Source of the DNA: Bifidobacteriaceae bacterium
Lineage (GTDB): Bacteria > Actinomycetota > Actinomycetes > Actinomycetales > WQXJ01
Assembly: GCA_031279575.1 (NCBI GenBank)
Contig: JAITIG010000004.1
Span: 1-30,411, forward strand
Reading direction: 5' to 3'
Length of the DNA: 30,411 nucleotides
Each line of letters begins with the position of its first letter. Position 1 is the stretch's first letter. A model generated the notes under the pieces. It did no database searches. It saw nothing but the letters and a program-made list of their open reading frames with translations, and was not told the origin of the DNA. Made by a program: the position numbers and the translations under genes. Positions 6,994 through 15,060 of this stretch are shown here, piece after piece.

Positions 6994-8676
6994 ATGCGTC
7001 GCCTGGTCCAATTGCTGGGATGCTTGGGCATCCTGGCTGGGCTGTTGTTCGCCTTGCCGCCCGCCCCCGCGGCCGGCGCCATCGCCGACGAGGTCTCCGA
7101 GATCAGCCACCGCGCCGCCGCGGCCGTTGAGTCATACCGGGGTTTGGACTTCGACAATCTGGGCGGCGACAAGATCGCATTGGAAACCGCCACCACTCAG
7201 ACCGCGCTGGAGAATTACGCCGCCCAACTCGCAAGTTTGGCCGGAAGGGAGTCCGATGCCGTGCCCAGCGGGATGATTTCCGACCTCAGTTCGCTTGCGG
7301 GCGCCTTGGCCGAGTGCGTCAAGCAGTCCGGCGCCGCGCGTCTGGGCGGGGACCGGGCCGGCGCGGCCGTGGCCGCGGCCGAGATGGACACGGACCTGGC
7401 CCAATTGGTGTCCGCCACCAGCCAGTTCGAGCAGTACGCGGCGCTCAACCCGAGCTCGTCGCGCGGCGCCATGTGGTATTTCTGGACCGCCTTGTTTGTG
7501 TTCTCCTGCCTGTCCCTGGTCGCGGCTGTGGCGCTGTTCATCCACTCCGGCAGCGCGGCAGAGGAATTCGAGCCGCTCGCGGCCGCCCGCCGCAACCTGG
7601 TGATCTCGGCGGCGGCGCTGACCGTCGGGGCGGGCGTCCCGGCGCTCCAGTACTGGAACGTTGAGCCGGGCGGGACCGTCCAGGTTTTCATATACCCGCT
7701 GGCCCTGGGCGGGTTTTGCATCGTGGTCGCGCTGCCGCGATATTTCTCGGCCGCCCGGCGGGCAAAGCAGGCAGGCCGGATGGCGCCCAGATCTGGCCTT
7801 GGCGCCCAACTGCCGGCCGGCGCCGGCTTGGCCGGCCGGGTCCCGGATGGCCTGGGCGGCCGGGTAGTGGCCGGCCCAGGCCTGGGCCCCCAAGTCCCGG
7901 CCGCCCCTGGCTTCGGCGCCCAGCCGCCGGCCGCCCCTGGCTTCGGCGCCCAGCCGTCGGCCGCCCCCGGCTTCGGCGCCCAGCCGCCGGCTGGTCCTGG
8001 TTTTGCCGGCGCCGTCGCGGCTGGCGCTGCCTTCAACTCCCAAGGCGCGCCCGTTCCCGGCTACGGCGCCCAGCCCGGCCCGGTCCCCGCCTACGGCGCC
8101 GCGGCCGCGGCTGGTTCCAGCCCTCAGGTCCCACCTGATCCTGGTTACGGCGGGCAAGTCCCAACTGGCGCGGGCTACGGCGCCCAGCCCGGCCCGGTCC
8201 CCGGCTACGGCGCCGGGGTCGCGCCCGGCTACGGCGTCCAGCCCGGGGTCGGCCCCGGCTACGGCGCCCAGCCCGGTCCGGTCCCCGGCTACGGCGCCCA
8301 GCCCGGCCCAGTCCCCGGCTACGGCGCCCAGCCTGGGGTCGCGCCCGGCTACGGCGCCGCGGCGGCGGGCGGTCCGGGCTACTTTGAGCCGGGCCCAGGG
8401 GAGGGCGGCTGGCCGGGCGTTCCGCCGCCCGGGCCGCCGTTGGACCAGCCGATGCCGCGCCAAGGCTCTGCGCCCGGGGTGCGCGCCGCCGGCCGCGGCG
8501 CCCAAACGGGCTACCTTGCCGCCCCGGTGCCCTACCCGTCGCCGCCGCCCCCCGCAGGCCAGGCAGCCAACCCGAACTGGCCGGCCGGCCCGCTAGCCGG
8601 CCGGCCGGGGACCGGCGGATTGGGGCCGCGCCTGAGCCCCGCCGGCCGCGCGGCGCAACGCGGGGCGGGCCCTTGA
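6994..8676 (+). CDS. Unknown exported/membrane protein with Gly-Tyr-Gly-Ala-Gln-Pro repeat tail
   Basis: 560 aa; I do not recognise the family. ATG 6994 follows GGAGGTGATC (6979-6988), an almost perfect match to the 16S anti-SD, so translation should be efficient. A signal peptide (about 1-27, ending AAGA) leads to an extracytoplasmic helical region (28-155; rich in Ala, Glu and Gln, possibly coiled). TM helices follow at about 164-187, 204-222 and 230-248, then a long tail. From about 270 the tail repeats phrases such as APGFGAQPP and later PGYGAQPGPVPGYGAQPG (about ten units to residue ~465), ending Pro/Ala-rich. Such G/Y/Q/P-rich tails occur in actinobacterial membrane proteins and are usually cytoplasmic and disordered. 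It lies between the LicA-like kinase and the LicC-LicA fusion on the same strand, which hints at a surface-related role without proving it. Confidence 0.75.
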   Translation: MRRLVQLLGCLGILAGLLFALPPAPAAGAIADEVSEISHRAAAAVESYRGLDFDNLGGDKIALETATTQTALENYAAQLASLAGRESDAVPSGMISDLSSLAGALAECVKQSGAARLGGDRAGAAVAAAEMDTDLAQLVSATSQFEQYAALNPSSSRGAMWYFWTALFVFSCLSLVAAVALFIHSGSAAEEFEPLAAARRNLVISAAALTVGAGVPALQYWNVEPGGTVQVFIYPLALGGFCIVVALPRYFSAARRAKQAGRMAPRSGLGAQLPAGAGLAGRVPDGLGGRVVAGPGLGPQVPAAPGFGAQPPAAPGFGAQPSAAPGFGAQPPAGPGFAGAVAAGAAFNSQGAPVPGYGAQPGPVPAYGAAAAAGSSPQVPPDPGYGGQVPTGAGYGAQPGPVPGYGAGVAPGYGVQPGVGPGYGAQPGPVPGYGAQPGPVPGYGAQPGVAPGYGAAAAGGPGYFEPGPGEGGWPGVPPPGPPLDQPMPRQGSAPGVRAAGRGAQTGYLAAPVPYPSPPPPAGQAANPNWPAGPLAGRPGTGGLGPRLSPAGRAAQRGAGP

Positions 8677-8677
8677 T

Positions 8678-8707
8678 TTGACTGCCGCCAGATCCAGCGG
8701 GTACGGT
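8678..8707 (+). promoter_or_regulatory. Likely promoter of the LicC-LicA/EutH operon
   Basis: TTGACT (8678-8683) and TACGGT (8702-8707) are separated by 18 nt, a good match to the actinobacterial housekeeping TTGACN / TANNNT pattern. It starts at the 3' end of the preceding gene and would give a leader of about 80 nt before ATG 8796. Confidence 0.55.
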
Positions 8708-8732
8708 CGGGGCGCAGCCGCGTTCAGTTTGA

Positions 8733-8744
8733 CGCTACGTAGCG
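8733..8744. promoter_or_regulatory. Perfect 12-bp palindrome, candidate operator
   Basis: CGCTACGTAGCG is a perfect palindrome that lies about 20 nt after the expected transcription start and 51 nt before ATG 8796. A TTGACG sequence overlaps its left side. Operators of dimeric winged-helix regulators are often of this form, but no bound protein is known. Confidence 0.4.
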
Positions 8745-8795
8745 CCATTGTGAACGCACCGGTTGCGCCGCGCATGTCTCTGGGAAAGGCAAACC

Positions 8796-10616
8796 ATGCT
8801 CAACCACGCCGAGTTCGCCGTGCTCAACGCCCTGCGAACAGGCCAGGCCAAGTCGCAGCGGCAGATCGCCGCGGCCGGCGGCATCGCCCTGGGGGCGGTC
8901 AACGCCACCCTGCGCCGCCTCCAAGCCGACGGCCGCGCGGACGGGTTCCAACTCACCGAGCGGGGCCTGGCGGCACTCCAACCGCACAAGGTGGACAACG
9001 GCATCGTGCTAGCGGCGGGGATGTCGACGCGCTTCGCGCCTATCTCCTACGAACGGCCCAAAGGCCTGCTGGTGGTGCGCGGCGAAGTGCTGATCGAACG
9101 CCTCATCCGCCAGCTCCAAGCGGCGGGCATCGAAGACATCACCGTGGTGGTGGGGTACAAGATGGAGCAGTTCTTGTACCTCGAAGACGCCTTCGGCGTG
9201 CAAATCGCCGTCAACCGGGAATACGAGACCCGCAACAACCACTCGTCGCTGAAGGTTGTCGAACACCAGCTGGGCAACACCTACATCTGCTCATCGGACA
9301 ACTACTACGTCGAGAACGTCTTCGCCCCCTACGTCTACCGCGGCTACTACGCCGCCGTCTGGCACCAGGGCCCCACCGACGAGTGGCAGCTCCAATGGGG
9401 CAACTACGACCGCATCACCCACGCCGCCCCAGGCGGGCGCGACTGCTGGGTCATGCTCGGCGAGGCGTACTTCGACCGGGCCTTCTCCAACCGCTTCAGG
9501 CCGATCCTGGACCAGGTTTACGACAACCCCGCCACCCACCCCAAATTGTGGGAGGCCATCTACGCCGAGCACATCAAAGACCTCGACCTGCGCATCAAAC
9601 GCTACGGGCCGGACGTGGTCCACGAATTCGACTCGCTCGATGACGTGCGCGTCTTCGACCGGGACTTCCTGACCAACATCGACTCGTCGATCCTGGACAA
9701 CATCTGCCGCATCCTGAAAGTCGAGCGGGACGCCCTGGGCGGCTTCGAGCCCATCCCGCTGGGCTTGTCCAACCTGTCCTTCCGCTTCGACGCCGAGGGC
9801 CGCACTTACGTCTACCGCCACCCCGGCGTGGCCGGCCAAGGCATCATCAACCGCCGCGCCGAGGCCGAGGCCGAAGCCGTGGCGCTAGGCCTGGGGCTGG
9901 ACCGCTCCTTCATCCACCTGGACCCGGAGGCGGGCTGGAAGCTGTCGAAGTTCATCGACACCACCGAGCAGTTCGACTACCACAACCCCGCCCACGTGGC
10001 CCAAGCGCTGACCTTGGTGCGGCAACTGCACACCAGCGGCCGGGCCGTCTCCAACGACTTCGACCTGTTCGAGGAGACCAACAAGATCAAAGCCCGCCTC
10101 ATGCCGGGCGGCCCGGAAGGGGCCGGCCACCGGCTCGGCTTCGCCGACTTCGCCGAGTTGGACGCCCGCGCCGCCAAGCTCTACCGCCTGGCCCAGGCGG
10201 ACGGCATCGAACCGGTCTTGTGCCACGGCGACTTCTACGACCCGAACATTTTGCTCCGGGGCGGGGATATGTACCTGATCGACTGGGAGTACTCCGGCAT
10301 GAGCGACTACGCGGCCGACTTGGGCACCTTCATCTGCTGCTCCGACTACACCTACGACCAGGCCCTCGAAGTCCTGGCCACCTACTTCGGCCGCCAGCCC
10401 GGCCCCGGCGAGCTGCGCCACTGCCTGGCCTACACCGCCCTGGCCGCCTACTACTGGTTCGTTTGGGCGTTGCACAAAGACGCCTGCGGCGAAGGCGTGG
10501 GCGAATACCTCTACTTGTGGTACCGCTCCGCCAAGGAATACGGCGAGCGGGCCGAAGCCCTTTACCAACCCGCCGCCGGCCGCCCGGCCGGCCAACTTGC
10601 CGCCAAAGGAGCCTGA
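8796..10616 (+). CDS. Winged helix - LicC nucleotidyltransferase - LicA kinase fusion (CDP-choline/CDP-ethanolamine synthesis)
   Basis: 606 aa from ATG 8796, with GAAAGG six nt upstream. Residues 1-62 form a winged helix-turn-helix (SQRQIAAAGGIALGAVNATLRRLQ, then FQLTERGLAAL). Residues about 68-300 are a LicC-type nucleotidyltransferase: VLAAGMSTRF (71-80), ERPKGLL (86-92) and the metal-binding D168 in SSDNYY. Residues about 305-590 are a LicA-type kinase: YVYRHPGVAGQGIINRR (338-354), HGDFYDPN (477-484) and IDWEYSG (495-501). The protein could therefore phosphorylate choline or ethanolamine and then couple the product to CMP. LicC-LicA fusions occur in spirochaetes and Firmicutes; the added winged helix could serve regulation or be a structural relic. 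eutH follows 3 nt downstream. Whether choline or ethanolamine is used cannot be read from the sequence, although EutH favours ethanolamine. Confidence 0.9.
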   Translation: MLNHAEFAVLNALRTGQAKSQRQIAAAGGIALGAVNATLRRLQADGRADGFQLTERGLAALQPHKVDNGIVLAAGMSTRFAPISYERPKGLLVVRGEVLIERLIRQLQAAGIEDITVVVGYKMEQFLYLEDAFGVQIAVNREYETRNNHSSLKVVEHQLGNTYICSSDNYYVENVFAPYVYRGYYAAVWHQGPTDEWQLQWGNYDRITHAAPGGRDCWVMLGEAYFDRAFSNRFRPILDQVYDNPATHPKLWEAIYAEHIKDLDLRIKRYGPDVVHEFDSLDDVRVFDRDFLTNIDSSILDNICRILKVERDALGGFEPIPLGLSNLSFRFDAEGRTYVYRHPGVAGQGIINRRAEAEAEAVALGLGLDRSFIHLDPEAGWKLSKFIDTTEQFDYHNPAHVAQALTLVRQLHTSGRAVSNDFDLFEETNKIKARLMPGGPEGAGHRLGFADFAELDARAAKLYRLAQADGIEPVLCHGDFYDPNILLRGGDMYLIDWEYSGMSDYAADLGTFICCSDYTYDQALEVLATYFGRQPGPGELRHCLAYTALAAYYWFVWALHKDACGEGVGEYLYLWYRSAKEYGERAEALYQPAAGRPAGQLAAKGA

Positions 10617-10619
10617 AAA

Positions 10620-11876
10620 GTGGAAACCATCGGAACTGTTGTCGTCTACATCATCATGGCCTGCGCCCTGGTCGGCTGCGCCGCCTCGGTGGTCAAACCC
10701 TCCGGCGCCCTGGGCAAGGAGTTCACGGCCGGCATCGACGCCATCGGGCCGATCTTTCTGCCGGTGGCGGGGATCATGGCGGCCGCGCCGTACTTGACCA
10801 AGTTTGTCTCATCGGTCTTCGGCCCGGCTTTCAAGGCGGTCGGGGCGGACCCGGCCATGGCCGCGACCACCTTTATCGCGGTTGACATGGGCGGCTACCA
10901 GTTGGCGGACGCCCTGGCCCAAACTCGGGAGTCTTGGATCATGGCCATGATGACCGGCTATATGGCGGGCGCCACCATTGTGTTCACCATCCCGGTGGCC
11001 TTGAAAATGCTCCAGCGCTCAGACCAGAAGTACCTGGCGCTGGGCACCATGTCGGGGCTGTTGGCGATCCCGTTTGGCGTGTTGACGGCATCGGCCATTA
11101 TCGCGGTGACCAACCCGATGGTGCGCGAGGTGGTGTCCACCACCGGCGCGGGCACATACCAATTGGGGCTCATGTGGGTCACCATTTTCCGCAACCTGAT
11201 CCCGCTGGTGCTTATCTGCCTGGCGCTGGCTTTGGGGCTGATGTTCAAGCCGGACGCCATGATCAAAGGCTTCCTAGTGTTTGGCCGAGCGCTGGAATCG
11301 GCCTTGAAAATTGTGCTGGTGCTGGTGGTGGTGGAGTATTTCACGTCGCTGCCCTCCCAGGTGCTGGGCCAGTGGTGGGGCTTCGACCCGGTGATCGCGG
11401 ACGAGGCCGATTTGTTCCGCGCCTTGGAGGTGTCCGGCGCGATTGGGATCATGCTGTGCGGCGCTTTCCCCATGGTTTACCTGATCAAACGCTATTTGGC
11501 GCGGCCGCTGGGGGCTGTGGGGCGGATCTTCGGGTTGTCCTCGGACGCCACCGCGGGCCTGCTGGCGGGCGCCGCCAACGTGCTCGCCTTGCTCGCCATG
11601 GTGAAAGATTTCAAAGCCAAGGACAAGGTCATTTGCTTGTCTTTCGCGGTTTGCTGCGCTTTCCTGTTTGGCGACCACCTGTCCTTCACGGCCAATTTCC
11701 AGCCGTCGCTGATTGTGCCGGTGCTGGTGGGCAAGTTCGTGGCCGGGATCATCGCCATAGTGTTCGCCTTCCTGCTGGCGGTCAAGAAGGCCGAGCAGTT
11801 GGAGCGGGCCGCCGCCCCCGCCCCGGACGCGCCGCCGGAGTTGGAGGCCGCCCAGCCCGCGCCCGTCGGAGCCTGA
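10620..11876 (+). CDS. eutH: EutH-type ethanolamine permease
   Basis: 418 aa, GTG start at 10620 with AAGGAG at 10606-10611; the start lies only 3 nt after the stop of the LicC-LicA gene, so the two are co-transcribed. The protein is hydrophobic throughout, with about ten to eleven TM segments. Family-typical stretches include GKEFTAGIDAIGPIFLPVAG near the start, MAATTFIAVDMGGYQLA, NLIPLVLICLALALG, GLLAGAANVLALL and CCAFLFGDHLSFTA near the end. EutH proteins of enteric bacteria take up or diffuse ethanolamine across the membrane for catabolism. No eut catabolic or microcompartment genes are visible here, so this copy likely feeds the neighbouring kinase. A charged Pro/Ala/Glu-rich tail (about 390-418) is an addition. 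It takes the genomic place that licB, the choline permease, holds in lic1 operons. Confidence 0.88.
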   Translation: METIGTVVVYIIMACALVGCAASVVKPSGALGKEFTAGIDAIGPIFLPVAGIMAAAPYLTKFVSSVFGPAFKAVGADPAMAATTFIAVDMGGYQLADALAQTRESWIMAMMTGYMAGATIVFTIPVALKMLQRSDQKYLALGTMSGLLAIPFGVLTASAIIAVTNPMVREVVSTTGAGTYQLGLMWVTIFRNLIPLVLICLALALGLMFKPDAMIKGFLVFGRALESALKIVLVLVVVEYFTSLPSQVLGQWWGFDPVIADEADLFRALEVSGAIGIMLCGAFPMVYLIKRYLARPLGAVGRIFGLSSDATAGLLAGAANVLALLAMVKDFKAKDKVICLSFAVCCAFLFGDHLSFTANFQPSLIVPVLVGKFVAGIIAIVFAFLLAVKKAEQLERAAAPAPDAPPELEAAQPAPVGA

Positions 11877-12024
11877 CCGCCGCCTGAGCCCGCCCCGGAC
11901 CCGCCCTGGATCCGCCCCGAAGCGCGGCGCCAGCGTGTTCCATCGGCCGCACGATGCCGCCCGGCGGAGATCCGCCTCCCGTCCCGGGCCGCAAGCAGCC
12001 CCCGGCGGCGCCCCGCCCCGCCCC

Positions 12025-12114
12025 GGCCAGCCCCGGCGCGCGCGGAGCGCGACATCCAGAAACTCCGCGCGCTGCTACAGGCTGGGGCCAGCCCCGGCGC
12101 GCGCGGAGCGCGAC
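12025..12114. repeat. 29-bp direct repeats with mutually exclusive hairpins, in the gene-free 11877-12793 stretch
   Basis: A 29-bp unit starting GGCCAGCCCCGGCGCGCGCG at 12025-12053 recurs perfectly at 12086-12114. Each copy contains GCGCGCGGAG (12038-12047 and 12099-12108). Between them sits the complement CTCCGCGCGC (12063-12072), which can pair with either copy (loops of 15 or 26 nt) but not with both. It could act as a terminator-like structure after eutH, yet no T-run follows. The rest of 11877-12793 has stop-rich or low-complexity frames, including a 13-bp tandem repeat AGCTGACACCGAC at 12415-12440, and no gene I can support. Confidence 0.65.
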
Positions 12115-12414
12115 TCAAGATGAGACTGGCCGAGGCGCCCTGCGTAGTTGCGTGGCGTTGGAGGCATACAGTCGCAAGAAAGAGCTGAAAAGGGGCATTT
12201 TTGCGGGCAGCCGCCTCCAGGCGGTAGGTTTGGCGTTTTGCCCGTCCCGGCACCGGTTCGGGGCGGAGGGCGGTGCGCCAGCGTAGATGCGACAATCCGA
12301 CCCAGATGGGCTCGTCGATCGATTAGAGGTGTGATGTGGGCGTGACCGCCATCCCCCGCGAACTGGCGCGACTCGCACGATAAAGCCTTCCCCGTCATCC
12401 TGCGGCGCTTCCCG

Positions 12415-12440
12415 AGCTGACACCGACAGCTGACACCGAC
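12415..12440. repeat. 13-bp perfect tandem repeat
   Basis: AGCTGACACCGAC occurs twice in direct succession (12415-12427 and 12428-12440), about 350 nt upstream of the first SipW-type substrate gene. It may be a protein-binding site or simple slippage; nothing in the sequence decides this. Confidence 0.7.
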
Positions 12441-12793
12441 CCCGCTTTGTGCCCGAGCGGCGGTGTTTTAGCTGATGGGAGCACTGAGCGGGGGGCGCGC
12501 GCCGGCAAGGCGGGCGGCCAGCAGGGGGGGCGGCGCGGCGGTCTTCTCCGGGCACGCCGCGCTCCGCGCCAGCTTGGACGGCTGATGCCGGCGCTGCCTG
12601 GGTGGTGGGGAATATTCGGGGGGGAGGCTTTGTTGGACCGGTCGGTAAGAAAGGCCGGCCCTCCCCGTTTCAGGCGGTCGCCGGCTCCACCCCCGTCGCA
12701 AGGAGTTCGCGGTTGCTCGCACCACCCAGGGCGCGGCGCGGCAAGATAGCGCCGCCCAATCGGCAGGCCCGCCAGGGCGCCGGCCGGCGCGCC

Positions 12794-13423
12794 ATGCCCC
12801 GGGGGCGCCACGCCAGGCCGTCCCGGCGGCGCGGCCTTGTGGCCGTGCTGGCGGTGCTCGCCGCGCTGGGCGGGGGATTGGCGACTCTGGCGCTGTGGTC
12901 CGCGCAGGCGACGCAGGCCGGCTCGGCCATGATCGCGAGCGGTGAGTTGAAGGTGGCGCAGGGCGCCTTCGAGTGGTCGGAGACCACCAGCGACGTCCCC
13001 GCCGCCAACCGCCAGGGCAGCGCCAAGGGCGGTAATTTGGCGGATTTCCACGCCATGCCCGGCGATTCGCTGGAGTTGCGCCAGCCCTTCCAGATCTCCG
13101 CCCGGGGCAAGAACTTGGTTTTTGATGTGACCGTGGCGTGGGCCAGCGACCCGGCCACCCCGGCGCCGCTGGCGGCCACCTACCAGATCATCGATCAGAG
13201 CAACAACGTTTTGGCTGGCGGCGACGCGCCGCTGGCGGTGGGGCAAAGCGCCACCCTGACCAGCTTGCCCGCGGGCGACGCCACCTTGAGCGTGGTGGTG
13301 GCGGTGGTCTACCCGGCGGCATCGGCCCCGCTGTATCAGCCAAGCCCGGGGGTCGCGACCGCCGAGCCAGCCGCCGTCCCGGCCATCGAGGTGACGGCCG
13401 AGCAGGTCAGGTGGTCGCAATGA
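12794..13423 (+). CDS. SipW-type (alternate signal) exported protein 1
   Basis: 209 aa. A basic start (MPRGRHARPSRRR) precedes a hydrophobic segment, then LATLALWSAQATQAGSAMIA (about 29-48). The A-L-W-S-A pattern followed by a Gly and a strand is typical of TasA/camelysin-like proteins and of the actinobacterial 'alternate signal-mediated exported protein' group, which are cut by SipW-like signal peptidases rather than by ordinary SPase I. The mature part (about 45-209) is a predicted beta-rich domain (SGELKVAQGAFEW, MPGDSLELRQPFQI, LSVVVAVVYP). No sortase motif is seen. ATG 12794 lacks a strong ribosome site; earlier in-frame starts read through low-complexity sequence. It ends in an ATGA overlap with the next gene. 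A surface fibre or matrix role is inferred from the family. Confidence 0.8.
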   Translation: MPRGRHARPSRRRGLVAVLAVLAALGGGLATLALWSAQATQAGSAMIASGELKVAQGAFEWSETTSDVPAANRQGSAKGGNLADFHAMPGDSLELRQPFQISARGKNLVFDVTVAWASDPATPAPLAATYQIIDQSNNVLAGGDAPLAVGQSATLTSLPAGDATLSVVVAVVYPAASAPLYQPSPGVATAEPAAVPAIEVTAEQVRWSQ

Positions 13424-14160
13424 GCCGTTCCCGGTTCCGCTCGGCCGCCGCGCTGGTGGCGGGCGGCGCTTTGCTGGTGGCCGCGCATTTGGGCGGGGCG
13501 ACCTCCGCTTTGTGGGCGAGCGGCGCCACCGCGCCCGGCCAGCAGGTGGCGGTGGGCCAGGTTTACGTGGCCGCCACCCGCGCCGGCGGCGCCCCGTCGG
13601 TGGCGGATGGCGCCAACCAGGCCACGCTCACCATGACAACGGACGATGCCGTCGCGACAGCTTCCGGCGGCGCCTTGATTGAGTTTTCCGTCACCTTGCG
13701 GGGGGAAGGGAACACCGGTGTCGACTACTACTTGACGCTCGGCCCGGCGGCCAGCCAGTCGATCGCCGCCAGTTCGAGGTTCGCATTCTACGAGCGGGGC
13801 GCGGCTGATTCTTGCGCCAACCCCGGCGATGCAACTGCCCGGTGGGAGCTGTCGCCGGGCCAAAAGGTGGGGCCGTTCGCCGGGCAGGACCCGAACGCGG
13901 CGAGCTCGGAGCCCGCGGTGGTGGTTTGGTGCTTGGCCGTCGAGTTGGACCCGGGCAAGCTGGCCTCCTTCGCCAACTCCGCCAGCGCCACTGGCACCTC
14001 GCCCGGTGGGGCGCAGGTGGGGGTGACGGATTCTTGGAGCGCCTTGGTTTTGCCGTCTGACCCGGCCGCCAACGGGCCGTACCAGATTGCGGTGGAGCCG
14101 GTTTTCACCCGCCCGGGCCACAGCCGCCCGCCGGCCGCGGTGGGGGCTGTCGGAGCTTGA
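13420..14160 (+). CDS. SipW-type (alternate signal) exported protein 2
   Basis: 246 aa. The ATG overlaps the previous stop (ATGA), which implies coupling and fixes the start. MSRSRFRSAAALVAGGALLV is followed by GGATSALWASGATAPGQQVA, again the S-A-L-W-A-S form of a SipW-type signal. The mature domain is longer than in its two neighbours and contains two Cys residues (SCANPGD and VVWCLAVEL) that could pair outside the cell. The region ALIEFSVTLRGEGNTGVDYY resembles the beta-sandwich of TasA-like proteins. A ~144-nt gap to the third exported protein may hold a promoter; TTGAAA at 14214-14219 is the only -35-like element I saw, and no matching -10 was found. Confidence 0.78.
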   Translation: MSRSRFRSAAALVAGGALLVAAHLGGATSALWASGATAPGQQVAVGQVYVAATRAGGAPSVADGANQATLTMTTDDAVATASGGALIEFSVTLRGEGNTGVDYYLTLGPAASQSIAASSRFAFYERGAADSCANPGDATARWELSPGQKVGPFAGQDPNAASSEPAVVVWCLAVELDPGKLASFANSASATGTSPGGAQVGVTDSWSALVLPSDPAANGPYQIAVEPVFTRPGHSRPPAAVGAVGA

Positions 14161-14304
14161 CCCGGCAGGCCGGCCAGGGTGCCATGAGCCCGGATTGGGG
14201 TGGGAATCAGCCGTTGAAAGTGGAATGAACGGACGCTGCGAGGCGTTCTATCTGATGGCGAAACAGCCGGACAGCAACTCGAGGCAGACAAGGGAAAGAG
14301 TTTG

Positions 14305-15060
14305 ATGACAACAGGCCGGGCAAGCCGCTCCTCGGGGCGGGTCAAGGGAATTGTGGCAGGCGTGGCAGGCGTGGCCCTGCTGCTGGGCGGATCCACCTTC
14401 GCCCTGTGGTCCGCCAGCACCAAGTTCGAGACAATCGGGACAATCAACACGGGCCAGATGAAGGTTGAGCCGGTCGCAGACGGTGTCAAGGCCTATGACG
14501 TGAGCCCGGACCGGGCCAACAGCGCCGACGGCGTCGCAAATGAAATCGGGGTTCCGGGTCAAGGAATCGACCTGGCCACCGCCCAGATGGTCCCCGGCGA
14601 CATGTTCGCCATCGCCCTGCCGTTCCAAGTGACCATGTCGGGCGACAACCTGGTCGGCCGCTTGAGCCTGTTCGGCACCAGTGAGAGCGAGAAGTTGCCG
14701 GGTGGGAGCTACCAGGTGGCGCTTTTCAACGGCACAACCCTTGGAGACGGGCATGATTGGACACCAGGCAGCACAGACCCGGTGACGCTGGGCCTGCTCG
14801 CGAAAGCCGGCGGCGAAGACGCCGGCCAAGGCTCGGCTGGCGGCGAGGTGACGGCGTTGCCGGAGGATGGCCAGATCAAGGTGGTCGTGTTTGTGACCTT
14901 CGACCAAGGCTTAACCGATAGCCAGCACATGAGCCTGAACAAGGTCCTAAAGGGCATCACCGTCCAGTTGGATCAGGTCCGCACCGTGAACGCCGGCGAT
15001 GGCGAGACTGTGGGCCAGTTCCAGCCCAAGCCAACCGCCACTGCCACTACGGAGCCGTGA
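14305..15060 (+). CDS. SipW-type (alternate signal) exported protein 3
   Basis: 251 aa. ATG 14305 follows AGGGAAAGAG (14291-14300). The signal region KGIVAGVAGVALLLGGSTFA is followed directly by LWSASTKFETIGTINTGQMK, the clearest SipW-type signal of the three (F-A-L-W-S-A-S then I-N-T-G). The mature protein has strands typical of the group (MVPGDMFAIALPFQVTMSGD, LVGRLSLFG, GQIKVVVFVTFDQ) and parallels exported protein 1, so these two are probably paralogues. Codon use is a little less GC-extreme than in its neighbours. The TGA overlaps the GTG start of the first signal peptidase (GTGA), tying substrate and peptidase together. Confidence 0.83.
   Translation: MTTGRASRSSGRVKGIVAGVAGVALLLGGSTFALWSASTKFETIGTINTGQMKVEPVADGVKAYDVSPDRANSADGVANEIGVPGQGIDLATAQMVPGDMFAIALPFQVTMSGDNLVGRLSLFGTSESEKLPGGSYQVALFNGTTLGDGHDWTPGSTDPVTLGLLAKAGGEDAGQGSAGGEVTALPEDGQIKVVVFVTFDQGLTDSQHMSLNKVLKGITVQLDQVRTVNAGDGETVGQFQPKPTATATTEP

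Noticed and set aside
11877..12793. Several short open frames in the gap after eutH
   Set aside because: No ribosome sites, no recognisable motif, overlapping frames on both strands of repeat-rich DNA.
12395..13420. 341-residue minus-strand frame opposite the first exported protein
   Set aside because: Low-complexity His/Arg/Gly composition typical of an antisense shadow in GC-rich DNA; the plus strand has clear SipW-type signals.
12794..15060. Exported proteins as sortase substrates
   Set aside because: No LPxTG-like motif, hydrophobic segment or charged tail at their C termini.
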